Below, in pieces: positions 12,240 to 24,005 of a stretch of DNA of 64,000 nucleotides. A program made the position numbers and the translations under genes. The notes under the pieces were generated by a model. That model saw nothing but the letters and a program-made list of their open reading frames with translations. It ran no database searches and was not told where the DNA came from. This stretch comes from Dermatemys mawii (lineage: Eukaryota; Chordata; Testudines; Dermatemydidae). Location of the stretch: assembly GCA_007922305.1 (NCBI GenBank), contig ML677385.1, positions 7,900,336 through 7,964,335 on the forward strand. Reading direction: 5' to 3'. Position 1 is the stretch's first letter, and every line of letters starts with the position of its first letter.

Positions 12240-13221
12240 AGTAAGTATAAGTATCTCTCTGAATGGACAAGGTTTGCAAATTGGGCATGACAACACCAGC
12301 TGTCCCCCATGAATTCTGGGGACCAAGAGATTTTTGATTACTTTTTGCAACTGAAGCTCTGTGCTCTTTCGTTGAGCTCATTATGGGTTCATTTCGTGGC
12401 TGTTTCAGTTATCCATCCATCAACTAGAGTATCCTCTATCTTCTTGCACCTATGGCAAAGAGGTTCCTGCAAGTCCTCTTGAGACTCTATTTGCCAGTCA
12501 GGGATCCAGCCCTGTCATGGGACCTTAACCTCTCAAAACTGATGGAGACTCCTATTTTTAGCATCTGGCTATATGCTCCCTGCCCTGTCTCTTTAGGTAT
12601 ACTGCCTTTCTCTTGTCATTCACATCGACCAGGAAAGTTGGGGACCTGTAAGCATTAAAGGCAGAGCCACCCTATACAGTCTCTACAAGGACAGAGTATC
12701 CATGAGGACACCTGTCAGATTTCTTTCTAAGATGGTGTCCGAATTCTATGTCATTGAGGTCATCTACCTACCTGTATTTTTCTTAATGCCTCATGCTGGG
12801 AGAGTGGAGCAAAAGTTGAACATGATGGACGTGTGCAGAGCTGGATTATTCTGCTTTGACAGGATTAAATCCTTCAGGAAGTCTCCCGGGCTGTTTCTGT
12901 CTTACATAGAGACAATCAAAGGTCAGGCTGGGTTTGCACAAATGCTATAGAACAGGATTGTCCAGTGGGTCAAGGCTTGCTATTGGCTAGGGTAGGCAGG
13001 TGTCAGGCAGTGTGATGGACAACTTCAGCAGGGCTCAGTTTATCCCAGTAGCCTTGCTAGCAGAACTGCTAATCCAGGACTTTTGCAGAGCAGGAATTTG
13101 GTCATTCATGCAGATGTTTATGAAGTACTATGCATTGGTGCAAGCAAACAGGGACGATGCTAGATTTGGAAGGTGTGTGCTGCAGTTTATACTCACAGAC
13201 ATTCCTCATATCCATCTCTAA
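12240..13221 (+). pseudogene. DIRS tyrosine recombinase remnant
   Basis: Frames here read RFLQVLLRLYLPVRDPALSW followed by DLNLSKLMETPIF, then near 13100 SFMQMFMKYYALVQANRDDA and FGRCVLQF. These blocks correspond to the N-terminal SAM-like part and the C-terminal end of DIRS recombinases. The central region is too decayed to check the catalytic Arg/His/Tyr residues. Confidence 0.55.
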
Positions 13222-13950
13222 TGCGGGTTTGGGGGTCACCAACTGTTGAATATGTATACAGAATAGCACTGGGAGAAGAAATAGAGATTACATACCTTTA
13301 CAGTAACTGATGGGCTTTTACATATTCCACAATCCACCCTCCATCCCTGCTACTTCTGAGTTTTGACATCACAGGCACTCATAATGGTGATGGTGTGTCA
13401 AGGAGGCTCCACTGTGTATATTCCCACTGGAACGCTCACAGAGAGGAAGGGCACATACTCTGCCCTAGTGGATATTGCTGACCAGAAAGTTGTCTGATAT
13501 GTGCACACTGGATGTGCACTTAGCAACCGTGGAATACATTTTATGGGCTACCCATCTTGAAGAATATCTGCAAAAGTAAATTCCTTTCACAGAAACTAAA
13601 AAACCATTATACAAAGCCTCTTGGCAAGAAGACTTTTAAGGCTCTTTGGCCATTTTCCAGAAACAGTTTTCTTCGGAAGTAGCAATGCTTGTTAGGTTTC
13701 AACCCCACCTCTGATGTAGTACTCTCAGTCAATTGCAATAGCAAATGATAGTTCAAAATCTGAGTATCTGATTTGTGTGTTCAGTCGCATACTTGGTCAG
13801 ATGTCTGCATTCTGTTGTTTGTGCCCCAAGTTGATTGTAGCTATTAGTTTTCACCTATGGTTAGATAGCCTGTACAAAACTGTGGGTATGAAATTAGGGG
13901 CTGTCTTTAAAAATGATCTTTCCTGTCTACTTATTTCTGTATTATTTCAG

Positions 13951-14044
13951 AAGCCAAGGAGCATGCCTTCCTCATGTTATGCCTGAATTTCTGCTTGAAC
14001 CTGATGAGTATAAGAAATGGATTGGATTGCAAATCTCATTGAAG
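13951..14044 (+). CDS. CFAP47: CFAP47 internal exon 3 of 9
   Basis: A 94-nt exon after a strong acceptor (tattatttcag) and before gtaatt at 14045. One base completes the Lys codon from the previous exon, then 31 full codons follow, so the exon ends in phase 0. The peptide includes SQGACLPHVMPEFLLEPDEY and KKWIGLQISLK. The intron before it is nearly 6 kb long and holds the DIRS element at about 9.75-13.6 kb. The exon is intact and starts roughly 370 bp after the end of that element. Confidence 0.82.
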
Positions 14045-14310
14045 GTAATTGTTCTAAAATAGCCTACATACATGGTCCTTTATTCTGCAAAGATTGATGT
14101 ACATGCTTAACTTTTTGCACTGTGAGCAGTCCTATGAGTGAGATTATTTGCAGTGTGTAAAATTAAGTATGTGCATAAGCCTTAGTAGGATCAGAACTGT
14201 AGTTTGGTATTTAGTGCAATCAGTCACACACACACATAGGAGGTGGAACTATGTGTTTTTCTAAAAACTATTTAACAGTAGATTTTTTTTTAAATATCTC
14301 CTTCATAAAA

Positions 14311-14830
14311 AATAGGAACATAGTAATTCTTATACTGGATCAGACCAGTGGTCCTTCTAGTCTAATATCCTGTTACTCATAGTGACCAGTTCCCAGTGCT
14401 TGAGGTGAATTTGCAAGAAACCATGCAATAGACAGTTATCAGATGATCTTTCTAAAAGCGACAAAGAGTCCTGTGGCACATTATAGACTAACAGACGTAT
14501 TGGAGCATAAGCTTTCGTGGGTGAATACCCACTTTGTTGGATACATTCTTTCTAGTTCCCAATTATTAAAGGTAAACTTAAGACATGAAACACAATTGTT
14601 TATGTCTCTTCCAAAACTTATGTTTTTCAAAATTTACAGTTATAATTCTGGATTTTCTTGTTAATCAATCTGTCCTCCTTTTGGATCCTCCTAAACTCTT
14701 TACCTCTGTGTTCCAATGAGTTCCACAGGCTAATTGTTGCAGTTGTGTGAAAAAGAATTTCCTTGTATTAAGTTTTAATTTGTCACCTTAGTTTCATATA
14801 TAACCCTTGCCAATCAGTGGGTTGGAAGAC
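14311..14830 (-). mobile_element. CR1/L3-like LINE remnant (minus strand), interrupted at 14449-14545
   Basis: The left part (aggaacatagtaattc...actggatcagaccagtgg) and the right part (gttccaatgagttccacagg and on to about 14810) are recognisable pieces of an old CR1-like element common in turtles. A member of the gtgccacaggact repeat family separates them. Confidence 0.6.
14449..14545 (-). repeat. gtgccacaggact-family short repeat, minus orientation
   Basis: The sequence aaagcgacaaagagtcctgt is followed by ttatagactaacagacgtat and ggagcataagctttcgtggg. This is the reverse complement of the unit at 481-607, inserted in an older LINE remnant. Confidence 0.7.
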
Positions 14831-15111
14831 CTGACTGGCAAAATTTTCCAGATCATTCTCCTCATATTTTTGTAAATAACATAGCCATGAAAACCCTTAA
14901 AACTGGAGACTTCAGTAGAGGTTGACAGTCAAAACTTGAGTTGTGTGTAGTAGGGAAGAGCAGTAGAATAAAGTGAGTAAAATTTACTGAGCAGAAGAAG
15001 AGTGGAAAATCTGTCAAACAAGAACTCAGGGAAACAGTGGGAACTAAGACTTGTACAGTACAGACCAAATGCAAGTTACACTTTTGGCTAGGCAAATGCT
15101 GAGAGCAATAA

Positions 15112-15370
15112 CTTCATAGAAATACAGGACTGATGGAAAAGAAGGACTTGTTTAAACACTCCAGCCCATTGCCTGCTGATGCAAGATTGTTTCTTGCAGT
15201 TTGTGTGCACATTTAATGTTTCGTCCCACATAGATTTACGTATCCCAAGCAATGCTTCTTCCGCTTCCTTTGAGAACCTACAACAGCCTCAAAAAACTCA
15301 ACGGTAGAATGTGTTTCCTGGTATTTGGTCTAAATTTTCTTTCTTAATTTTATTCCATTGCTCCTAGTTA
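15112..15370 (-). mobile_element. Old CR1-like LINE 3' fragment
   Basis: It begins with ttcatagaaatacaggactg, a degenerate CR1 terminus, and continues with ttgagaacctacaacagcct and the attccattgctcctagt block typical of reversed CR1 3' regions. Divergence is high. Confidence 0.5.
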
Positions 15371-16988
15371 AATTTCTATGTGTCATCCTAGCTAATTTTC
15401 TTCTTGACATCGTCTTTACACCTTTCTAAGCGAGGTTCAGAAACAGCCACTACATAACTATATGCCATTCAGGCACGTCTCTGAAGCTGTTTTCTTGCTC
15501 TCCTAATCTCAGCATTAATTTAAAAACAATAAGTCTCTAGATACTATTGTTGGAAAGAGAATTTCAAAAATATGAACAAAGTTTAATGACACAGTGATGA
15601 ATCTGCTGAGAGCCTGGGACAATGGTCCTGAGAGGTGTGACCTATCCCATTCATTTCAGTGAGGTGATTACTCAGATATCCAGTTATGATTACTTAAATG
15701 TCAGCATTGTTAGCTATTTGATCTGTCATGTAGAAAGGAGAGAATAATGTTTCATTTTAGCACCTCAAATACCAGATTATGAGATATAGCACTTCCCTTT
15801 CCTCTGACCTGACCCCAGTCCAAAAGGAAATAAATCCAAGGAACCCAGCAGAGATCATCGCCATATTTAAATCCCACTGAGGGGTGTCAAGTTCAAATAG
15901 CCTAGGGAGTCAAGTGGCGATACAATATTTTTGAATATCTGCACAATCTATTGGGAGCAGTATCTTGTTTTGGCGATTCATATGTTGATGGAGCCTGTTT
16001 TGAAGGCAGCATTTGGAAGAGAACCATCCTGTTTTTTCCCCCCAATGTAAGCCTTGCTTCAAATATGTTGTAGTAGACTAGTATCTCTGTATCTTAGCCA
16101 AATAGTATACATATTACATGTTTCTGTTCTTTCACCATAAGTCAATCTCTCATTCCCCAATACTTTTGTAATTTTTTCCCTGACTAAGTCCAGTTTTGTC
16201 ACTCACTCTCTTTCTGATGCCTAGGAATGAATTTGGTATTCTAAGGAGAGCCGCACAAGAAACATGCAAGCAGAGCCCATTTACACACCCATGCATCCCA
16301 ATTTTTGGAGTAATGCGTGGGCATTTTCAGTCCAAACTTGTAGTCACTCTTTTTGCTGCTATATTCAAAATTAAACAGGCAATAAGTATACTTCTAACTC
16401 TCTGTCAGCATTGCTGCTTTTCCGATTTCTTCCTCCCATTTAATATCTGTATATGTGATTATTTTTCCCTAAGTCTGTTTTTATTTTTTTCAGGTTAAAT
16501 CATACGTTCGTTTCTATCCATGTTTTTAATCCCTCTAGGTACCTTTGTATTACTTCCTTCCTCTACCAACTACTAACTATTTGCCACTCCTAGTATTTGT
16601 TTACTCATCCTTTCAGAACTTTAATAAGGATGTTTAATGATCCTAGGACTTATCACTGTGGAATTACACTAGATGTGCATTGCCATTTATCATTATGCTT
16701 TGCTTATGATTCTCCAGTGAGTTTTCACTCCATAGTGTTCTCACCCATGGCAGCCAAAATTAATTTTGTGACTAAGATTCTGTGAGAAACAGCATTATAT
16801 ACCTTGGCAAATTTCTAATATACTGCATGGACTGCTTTTTCTTTATCCACTAAGTATGTAATTCTATTAGAAAAAGCAATTGTTTACCTGACAAACTTAA
16901 AAGCCAGTAGTTGTTGCTCATAGTTATCACATCCTATAGATGTCATAATTTAAGATAAAATATAAATCTCATTGTTCTTTATCTGAAG
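15371..16988. other. Intronic sequence
   Basis: The region is pyrimidine-rich and AT-rich. Part of 16150-16760 resembles old LINE sequence in texture but I cannot name it. No exon with borders and motif was seen. Confidence 0.35.
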
Positions 16989-17129
16989 GTTCAGATGACT
17001 GAGCTGCAAAAAGCTAACATGAAGAACTCAGACATTTTCAACAATAAAAGTCTGTTTGTTCTGGATGACAATGTATTTGAGACCATGAGCAAACGTGTAT
17101 GGACCGATGTGCTACTCCAAGCATACAAG
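16989..17129 (+). CDS. CFAP47: CFAP47 internal exon 4 of 9, with a possible tandem acceptor
   Basis: A phase-0 exon of 141 nt ending in aag before the donor gtacat at 17130. Two AG dinucleotides six bases apart could serve as acceptor: ...tgaag before 16989 and ...ttcag before 16995. Both keep the frame and differ only by the dipeptide Val-Gln. The longer form is listed; CAG is often preferred over AAG, so the shorter form is a real alternative. The peptide includes MTELQKANMKNSDIF, NKSLFVLDDNVFETM and SKRVWTDVLLQAYK. It runs directly into the exon that opens the CH domain. Confidence 0.8.
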
Positions 17130-17816
17130 GTACATTGCGGACATGTAAAATTGTATAGTACTAAGCTTTTAAATGGTATTTGCAAATATTACAGGAAGAT
17201 TTCCAACAAGGTGAGATTGAATAGAATAATTCTTTACTTCGAATATCCCAAATGTTTTAACAAATGGCAAAAGAATTAAATCTGATTAGCTAAGATATAT
17301 TTGTGATCAGTTTTTTATAATTTGTAAATTACATGGTCCATAGCTGAAGTTAGGCTCATATTTCTTGACATGGAAATGATTTCCATGAGATGCATGTGTA
17401 ACTCCAAAGGACTGTAATAGGAGTTCAGTCATGTTCTGAAGAAAGGTTGGACCCTAATCTGTGAACACTAATTTAAGCAAACAATAACATGAGTGCAAAA
17501 AGCTGCAAAGGTGTCAAAGGGAAAAAACATGTTGTTAAATATCACTCTCTTCAGTAACTAACAGAAAAGGGAATGAATATATTTATCAACATTTACATCC
17601 TATTCAGCTTCACAACAACAAATATTATTATTTATTTTTTTCCTGATCTTGTGACTTAAATGTTTTAGGTCTTACTTCCACAATTTTGAAACCTAGATCT
17701 ACCAGAAAGAATAATAGGAACTGGTTGTACCAAATATATGTTCTTCTATGACATACCCTTTTTAGTGGTGTTCAGACTTTGATTTTTGGAGTGCATTTCA
17801 GTTTTGACATACTCAC
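17130..17816. other. Intronic sequence
   Basis: Nothing recognisable was seen apart from the intron itself. Confidence 0.35.
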
Positions 17817-17818
17817 TA

Positions 17819-18013
17819 CAGATGCTTTCCAACTTACAGAAATCTGAGTTATGCACATCCGTGCTTACGAAAAAAACTCTGCAAGCAAGAAATAGGAGTT
17901 TTTTGGGGTTTTTTTTTGTGTAATGGTTGGAGATATGTTTCCGTCTTATGCAAAATTCAACTTATGTAAGGTGTTCCAGAATGGAACACCTTGCATAAGT
18001 CAGGGAGCATCTG
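17819..18013. mobile_element. Mariner-like MITE with TA target duplication
   Basis: The 195-bp element begins CAGATGCTTTCCAACTTA and ends ...GACTTATGCAAGG-type inverted sequence closing in GCATCTG. It is flanked on both sides by TA (17817-17818 and 18014-18015), the signature of Tc1/mariner insertion. Near its right end a strong hairpin occupies 17961-17999. No transposase is present. Confidence 0.7.
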
Positions 18014-18350
18014 TACTACTTATAGGAATGAAAAATAACTTCTCTATGCCTAGATAATCACAAAAAATACACACTAAATATCCAATTCATTTCATTTTAA
18101 CTGGTAACAGTCTATGAAACATAATGCTTTAAAAATGGTTTATAACCATTTAGAGTTACACTGATCTAGGATCATTAAAAGTGGTTAAGCCTAGCATAGG
18201 GTCATGTGTCCAGACATATGCATGAACTCGCCAAAACACTATCTTTAGAGGAAGGGATGCACATACCACTTGTTTCATTTTATTTTTTCTGCCAATTTTG
18301 GATCTGGAAATGCTGACATATTAGGAGGTTCAAGATTTTTTTTCTCTTTT

Positions 18351-18622
18351 AGGTTATGTCTATAAAGGTACATGCGAGGAAAAAAAAAAGAGTTTTTAGC
18401 ATGGGTTAGCTAACCTGGATTAAAATAGCAGTGAAAATGTGATAATTTGCGTTTTAATTTAGGTTAGCAGCTGGAGTTAAAGTTTTTACCGGGGAGCCTG
18501 AGATTAAACTTGAACTGCTAATCTAAGTTGCTATGTCTTCACTGCTATTTTAACTCAAATTAGCTAACCAGAGTTAAGAACATATGTCCCCCTCCCTTTT
18601 TTTTGCGGTATAGACATACCCT
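18351..18622. mobile_element. Fold-back Harbinger-like MITE
   Basis: The 272-bp element starts aggttatgtctataaagg and ends gcggtatagacatacccttg, giving terminal inverted repeats. Inner arms also pair: gttagctaacctggattaaa near 18404 against a reversed taactcaaattagctaacc near 18550, each next to a cagtgaa/ttcactg block. The TIR motif (GG-N-TATGTCTA) matches that of the large Harbinger element at 37.3-40.5 kb. The exact 3-bp duplication is unclear. Confidence 0.65.
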
Positions 18623-18839
18623 TGGTGTTTAAAGGACCCTCAGTCGCTTTGATTTTTGGAGTACAGTTAATTGTTAATATAATTTAAATGTGGTTGCTAA
18701 CAGACTCAAATGCAATGGGGAACTTAAACATGTAAATGTTACCCTCTCCGCTTGCAAAATAGAGTATATTTATAATGTGGGCATTAGTTAAAAGTAGTGT
18801 ATGCTTCAACAGATTAAATAGTTGGTTTTTGCATATTAG

Positions 18840-19430
18840 TAGGGCCCTAGCGAATTCACAGCCATGAAAAATGCATCGTGAAATCTGGCATGCAGCCCAG
18901 GGGCTAGTACTCTGTGCAGGGCTCCAGCTGCTAGCCCCATCTGTGTAAGAGGAAGGACATGACTTCCTCTTCCCCTGCAGGGGCCACTCTCAGGATGGGT
19001 CAAACCCCACCTCCAGGATCTCCCCTGGCTTCAGGAAGCTTGGTAGCTGAAGCTGTTAACCTCTCCTTCCCACACACAGATTGCATGGGGAGGCTGCGGC
19101 TGGAGCTGTCATCCCCTTCCCCATGTGAGGAGGTTGTGGCTGTGATCCACTCGGGTGGGAGACTCACAGGAAAACTGGACATAAGGTAACCACACCCCAT
19201 GCCCTGCAACTCTCACTTTGCACTGCATCTGGTGGTGGTGCTGACTTAAGAGCTGGGCAGTGGGCCAGCAGCCTTCCTTTCTGGCTGCCCAGCTGTGAAG
19301 ACAGCACCCCTGCCAGCAGCAGGGCAGAAGTGAGTGTGGCAATACCATAACCCTTCTACAATAGCCTTGTGAACTTCCCAGCCCGACTGCGTTTTGGATT
19401 GGGACCCCCACCCCTTACAACACTAGAAAA
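18840..19430. repeat. Possible non-autonomous DNA transposon with GC-rich core
   Basis: It opens with agggccctagcgaattcaca and atgcatcgtgaaatctgg, a terminus often repeated in turtle DNA, and continues into a GC-rich body unlike the surrounding intron. The right end is not resolved. Confidence 0.4.
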
Positions 19431-20653
19431 TTTCAGATGTAAACACTGAAAACGTGAAATTGACTAATTTTAAAACATCCGGATGGGAAACCAACAGTCA
19501 CTTGTGCCTGATATATCTGGGGCATAAACAGCCTCTGAAAAGCAGAGTTATTTCCATTCCGATCAGATGAAGCTGCTTTTCCTGAAGAGTGCTTTGGTGT
19601 CAAACATTCCTCCCTCAGTGCTACATCTACAACTGAATGGATTGTGTTCCTGTCCGCCCTTTTACTTTCCATCAAGGAGCCTAAAGAAAGAAGAAAACAC
19701 GCTGCATATCTGGAAGCACTTTAATTTTGAGTTTTGAAGGGTTCCAAGTGTGTGATGTCATGTAAACACTACATTGAAACATCAAGTACTTGAAAAAAAA
19801 AACCAACCAACAACGAGGAGTCCTTGTGGCACCCTAGAGACTAACAAATTTATTTGGGCTTTACTCAACATCCTTAGGATAATCAGTGATAAAATTAACA
19901 CATGCTTTGACATCAATATCTCTTCACATTTTTTAACGCTAGTGTGTGTCATGACTGATGACAACTCTTCTCTCAGCTCCAGGTTCATTGCTGACTGAAT
20001 TTTTCCTCATCTGAGCAAGTGTGCTCTGCCCAGCATCATCCCCATTCTCATTGCCGGTATGGGTTCCTCTCATCAAAATTGGCAGCTAAAACAGTTATGT
20101 ACCCTGTTTTCTCTTTCAAGACCTTCTGAGGCCTTGGGTTCCTCCTGTGATGTTTGTTTGACTTAGGTCCAGTCCATCATGGCTGTCCACTATGCTTGTC
20201 ATGCTTTCTATCACAGTTAGGCAGCCAAGAGCATCTTCCTCATGAGTATGCTGCAGCCTCTATACTTCAGGAATCTGGCGTGAGGCCAGGGGTATAAAAT
20301 TTTAACCACAGATCTTTTTATACTTTATATGGCAAGACCCCTCGTACAGTCTGTGCAGACCCTGACTGTGTCTGCCAATGTAAAAGATCCCTATGGAACT
20401 TTTAGTGCACTGTATCAGTGTCCACACAGGATATTGTTACCATGTAGCAAGCAAGTGCACTGTAGATTCACATCCTGGCTTTCCATCCCGTGTAGGCATC
20501 TTTGTACCTGTTCCCCAACCGTAAAAGGGGAACACCAGTGCTTTTCTACCTTACTGGGGTGTTTTGAAATAATACATTAAAGATCGTGAAGCTCTGAGAC
20601 ACCACGATGAAGGTGCTTTATAAGTCCCTTATAACTAAGTGCAGGAAATGGCC
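19431..20653. other. Intronic sequence with one short repeat
   Basis: Apart from the short repeat at about 19811-19870, nothing is recognisable. Confidence 0.35.
19811..19870 (-). repeat. gtgccacaggact-family short repeat fragment, minus orientation
   Basis: The sequence gaggagtccttgtggcaccc is followed by tagagactaacaaatttatt. It is a truncated member of the family listed at 481, 14449, 40221 and 57828, subfamily with the aacaaatttatttg variant. Confidence 0.65.
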
Positions 20654-21327
20654 TGTCACAGGGTCCACTCGCTGATAGGGCACCTCCTCCTGGCCGCTCT
20701 GGGGATTTGCTCCTTTCAGGTGCTTGTGTCCTCTTCTGTCGTCTTCTCTCATCCTGCAGCCCCTCTTGCACCATGAGCTACAGCTTCCTATTCATGACCT
20801 GGCCCTCTGGCCTGGTCACTGTGCATGTTTTCCCTTTCTGAGATATCAAAGTCTGTGGGGGAAAACTGTCCTGAGCACTCTGCTCTCCACTGCATGGTCT
20901 GTGTCACTTCTCCAGTGGCTGGTAGGGGAACCCAGGCCCACCCTCTACTCGGAGTTCTAGCTCAGGGGCCCTCTCTTCAGCAGGCCAGGTCTGCACTATC
21001 CCATGCCTTGCTACTTTTCTCCTGAGCCTTTCCAGCCTGTCTGGCTATTCCCCTTCTTGGGGTTTGCCAGCCCAAGTTTTCTCCTCTCAGGGAGAAGCTG
21101 TAGGCTACCTACTTCTGTAGCTCCAAACACACCTCCCTTCTCCCAGGATGTGACTCCCGCTGCTCTCAGCTTCTGGGCTTTAGACAATCCCTTCCTGTTC
21201 CCATCCAGCTGAACTTCATCAAATTAATCCGTGCTCCCTGGCTCCTCTTCCTGGTGCAGTATGGGGAGTTAATTAGCCCATATGGCCACTGTAATCCCTT
21301 CAAACCTGATGTGGGGTGGACATCACA
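20654..21327 (-). mobile_element. Solo LTR with 4-bp target duplication
   Basis: The 674-bp element has TG...CA ends (tgtcacaggg at the left, acatcaca at the right) and is flanked by ggcc at 20650-20653 and 21328-21331. Orientation is taken as minus because the TGTGATGTCC end resembles other reptile LTR 5' ends. No internal retroviral sequence is present, so it is a solo LTR left by recombination. Confidence 0.6.
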
Positions 21328-22149
21328 GGCCAATAAAGACTTTTGATTATTCCATAGCAAAACAAGATCTTTTTATTCAAAGAAGATCTTTGCATTCTAG
21401 AACTATCTCATCTCAAGCATCTTCAATAACAGTATAATTAGAAAGCCAGACTAAGTAAGACGTAACTAATACATAGCAAAATCACAGTTAAGTTCCCACA
21501 ATGAACCACCACTCATTCCGCTTTTTCAATTACTGTATAACATGTATTTCACATTGATGCATGAGACACAACCTAAAACAACCAGGATATTTTTATAATA
21601 CAAGAGGATTAATAAAACAGATCTTGAGTGAAATAGCAATTTATGGAAATGATTGCTTGAAGGTCAGAATAATTCCTTTGATTGCTCATTAGTACTTAAG
21701 CTGCAGCAATATTGCACAATCCCAGGAACTACTTTTAGTCCTTATAATTTCTTTCTTCTGTTTTTATATAACCCAGTCATTCTTTGAGAGTGGATTTGCT
21801 TTCTATAGTAGAATATAAAGATGAATTTGCCACCACCAAGGGCTTGTAGTCTTATTTCCTCTATCTGGGGTTGATGGACCATGAGGGTGAATTAAACCTT
21901 TTCTGTGAAGAAACATATGCTGCTGACCTTTCCTGACTGTGAAACACGCCCTGAACAGGGATATCAGAGGAAGACATAGTTGAAGGAATCTGTTGCAGCA
22001 TAGCTCTTCCATGTGCAGTGTGAAGGCTGGTGGGAATGTGGAGGTGGTTCAGAAATAAGGGGTTTGAAGTCCTGGTCTCCTGTATATTTTGTGGGAATGT
22101 GCATTTGACTTCACAGCATTTCCCTCTGGGACTTCACAGCATTTCCCGC
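21328..22149. other. Intronic sequence
   Basis: No recognised feature was seen. Several A-rich runs and short open frames lack motifs. Confidence 0.35.
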
Positions 22150-23040
22150 TGGATACCTTTTACTATTATCTCAAACTTAACAGGGCCAAAACTGAATTCC
22201 TGATCTTTTCTTTGCACCATTTTCCCTCCCCTACATTTGCTTTCCAGTATTGATTGTACTATTGTTTGTCATTTCAGTCAGGCTCATAACCTGTGAGTCA
22301 TCCCTCTCTCTTGACCCACATATACAGTCCTTCTGTCAACATCTTGTCACTGTCCAAATTTTGCCACTTCTTCATCTATGACATTTCTAAAATCTGAGCT
22401 TTTCTTTCCATCTAAACAGTTAAAGCTGTCCCTTCTAGGTCCTCATCTCCCTTCTTCAATGCTGTAATTTCCTCCTTTTTGGACTTCAGGACATCTATGT
22501 TGTCCTGGTCTCATTCATACATAACTCACCTGTGAAGATCTTCTTCTTTGCCCAGGGGTCTGAACACATGACTCCTCTATTTTAATCCATTGCTACTCCT
22601 CTTCCATCATATCAGATTCAAATTTCTTATCTTAACCTTCAATGTTCTTCCCAGCTCTTGACACTTAATACTTATTTATTGTGGTCTCTTTCCACATTCT
22701 CCCTCATCCTGTTCACTCTGTCAGTGATACCATCCTCAGCAACCAACTTCTGTGCTCCTCTCAGAGTTTCCACTTTGGAAAGCACCCTCCCTCCCAAGAT
22801 GCTCTGTAACCAGTGTCTGATTGCAAGGCTGAGAGACCATTGGGAAAAGTAGATAATTAACACAAAACAAAAAATAGCACGTGTTTATGAAAAAAAATTG
22901 ATTGCCTCTTCCTCTTTTGTCTACAGGATGCTTGCTTTGGATAACAAACTCTTTGAGGCAGGAACTACATCAATCTCTGTGTGCATATGGGCCCTAACAA
23001 GAACCTTTGGGTGCTACCATAATATAAATATTTAATAATG
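22150..23040 (+). mobile_element. L2-like LINE 3' region
   Basis: The pyrimidine-rich body is followed, after an interruption near 22860-22925, by ggataacaaactctttgagg and caggaactacatcaatctct, then gggtgctaccataatataaa. This is the classic L2-type 3' terminus, ending in an A/T-rich tail. Coding frames are not preserved. Confidence 0.55.
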
Positions 23041-24005
23041 TCAATAGGAGAGTGTTAAAGAAAAACTGGGAGGTGAATTTGGCTCTGAAAAAATGAAACA
23101 AGCTACTAAGGAGATGTTGCAAACACTAGATTAAATTGGTTTTGCATTTATAAACTTGGATTAAAAATAATTCCAATATTTATTGGTAGTTTAGCTGCTG
23201 TTGGATTCTACAGACTCATTCTGGGAATGCAAAAAGGTCAAATTATCTTTGATGAAGTCATCAAAAATAATTGAAAACAAAATATGTTTAGAACCTCCCA
23301 TTTGCATTTTATTTGATTCAGGAATTAAAAGACTCGCTAAAACATAATCAGAACCAATTTCTGCTATGTTAATGATTGCTAAAAGGATAACTGTACAGAA
23401 CTGAAAGAGTAAAGAAGGTTTATTTATATAAACATTGATCTCAAAAAATAATGTTTTTTGGATAGAGGATAAATTGGATACCGTTGACAAGATTCTGAAT
23501 CCATTTATAAATGTCTTAAGGAAAATACTGTAGATTTTAGGAAAAAGTTTTTTCACTGCTGAATGTAAACTTCAAATTTACGAAGAAAATGCATGTGAAT
23601 ATGTCGTGTATTTTCTGTGCATTCGAGAATGGAAGGGAAGATTTAATCTTATATTTGCGTAATTTTAGGAGCACATAGGGTTGAATTCATACCCAGACTT
23701 TTATACATCCTGATTATTTTGTTGGTATTCGAAGAGGTGGTTAAATCTCATGCTGTTCATTGTTTGTAAATGATATTCTTGAAAGGAAAACAATAAAGAA
23801 ATATTTTTTAAAAAAGATGGAGACTGGCAGCCTTGCCCCATTAATGCAACATGCCTTTAAGCTAATTCTGAATCTACCAAATAGCTTTAAATCTGAAAGT
23901 TTTTCCATGTTTGAAAAATAATTGTATTTTTGTGTTTTGTTCTTTCTACTTGGAATTGTAATTATACTTTTTAGTAAAAAGATGAAATATTTTTTCTGAT
24001 TTCAG
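23041..24005. other. Intronic sequence before the CH-domain exon
   Basis: No element was recognised. A 121-codon minus-strand open frame at 23191-23556 has no motif and is AT-driven. Confidence 0.35.

Larger units (their letters stand above)
9750..13580 (+). mobile_element. Degenerate DIRS-type (tyrosine recombinase) retrotransposon
   Basis: Broken open frames on the + strand appear in the order of a DIRS element. A gag-like region ends in MRSLQDSRATLRGT (about 10230-10270). An RT piece lies around 10805-10870, where DFQDVYFHTGIHLVHKHSLR resembles the DLKDAYFHI block. RNase H and its tail include NNHEWLMHRR at about 11742 and the KARVNFVAPLWARQMWF block around 12000. A recombinase region spans about 12450-13220 (RFLQVLLRLYLPVRDPALSW). 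The 3' terminal region is at 13230-13580 (taccttt acagtaactg...cacaatccaccctcc). Several stops and frameshifts leave it inactive. DIRS elements integrate with a tyrosine recombinase and lack ordinary target duplications. Confidence 0.8.

Noticed and set aside
11097..12310. Several long overlapping frames on both strands
   Set aside because: Only the + strand frames match DIRS coding order; the minus frames are shadows.
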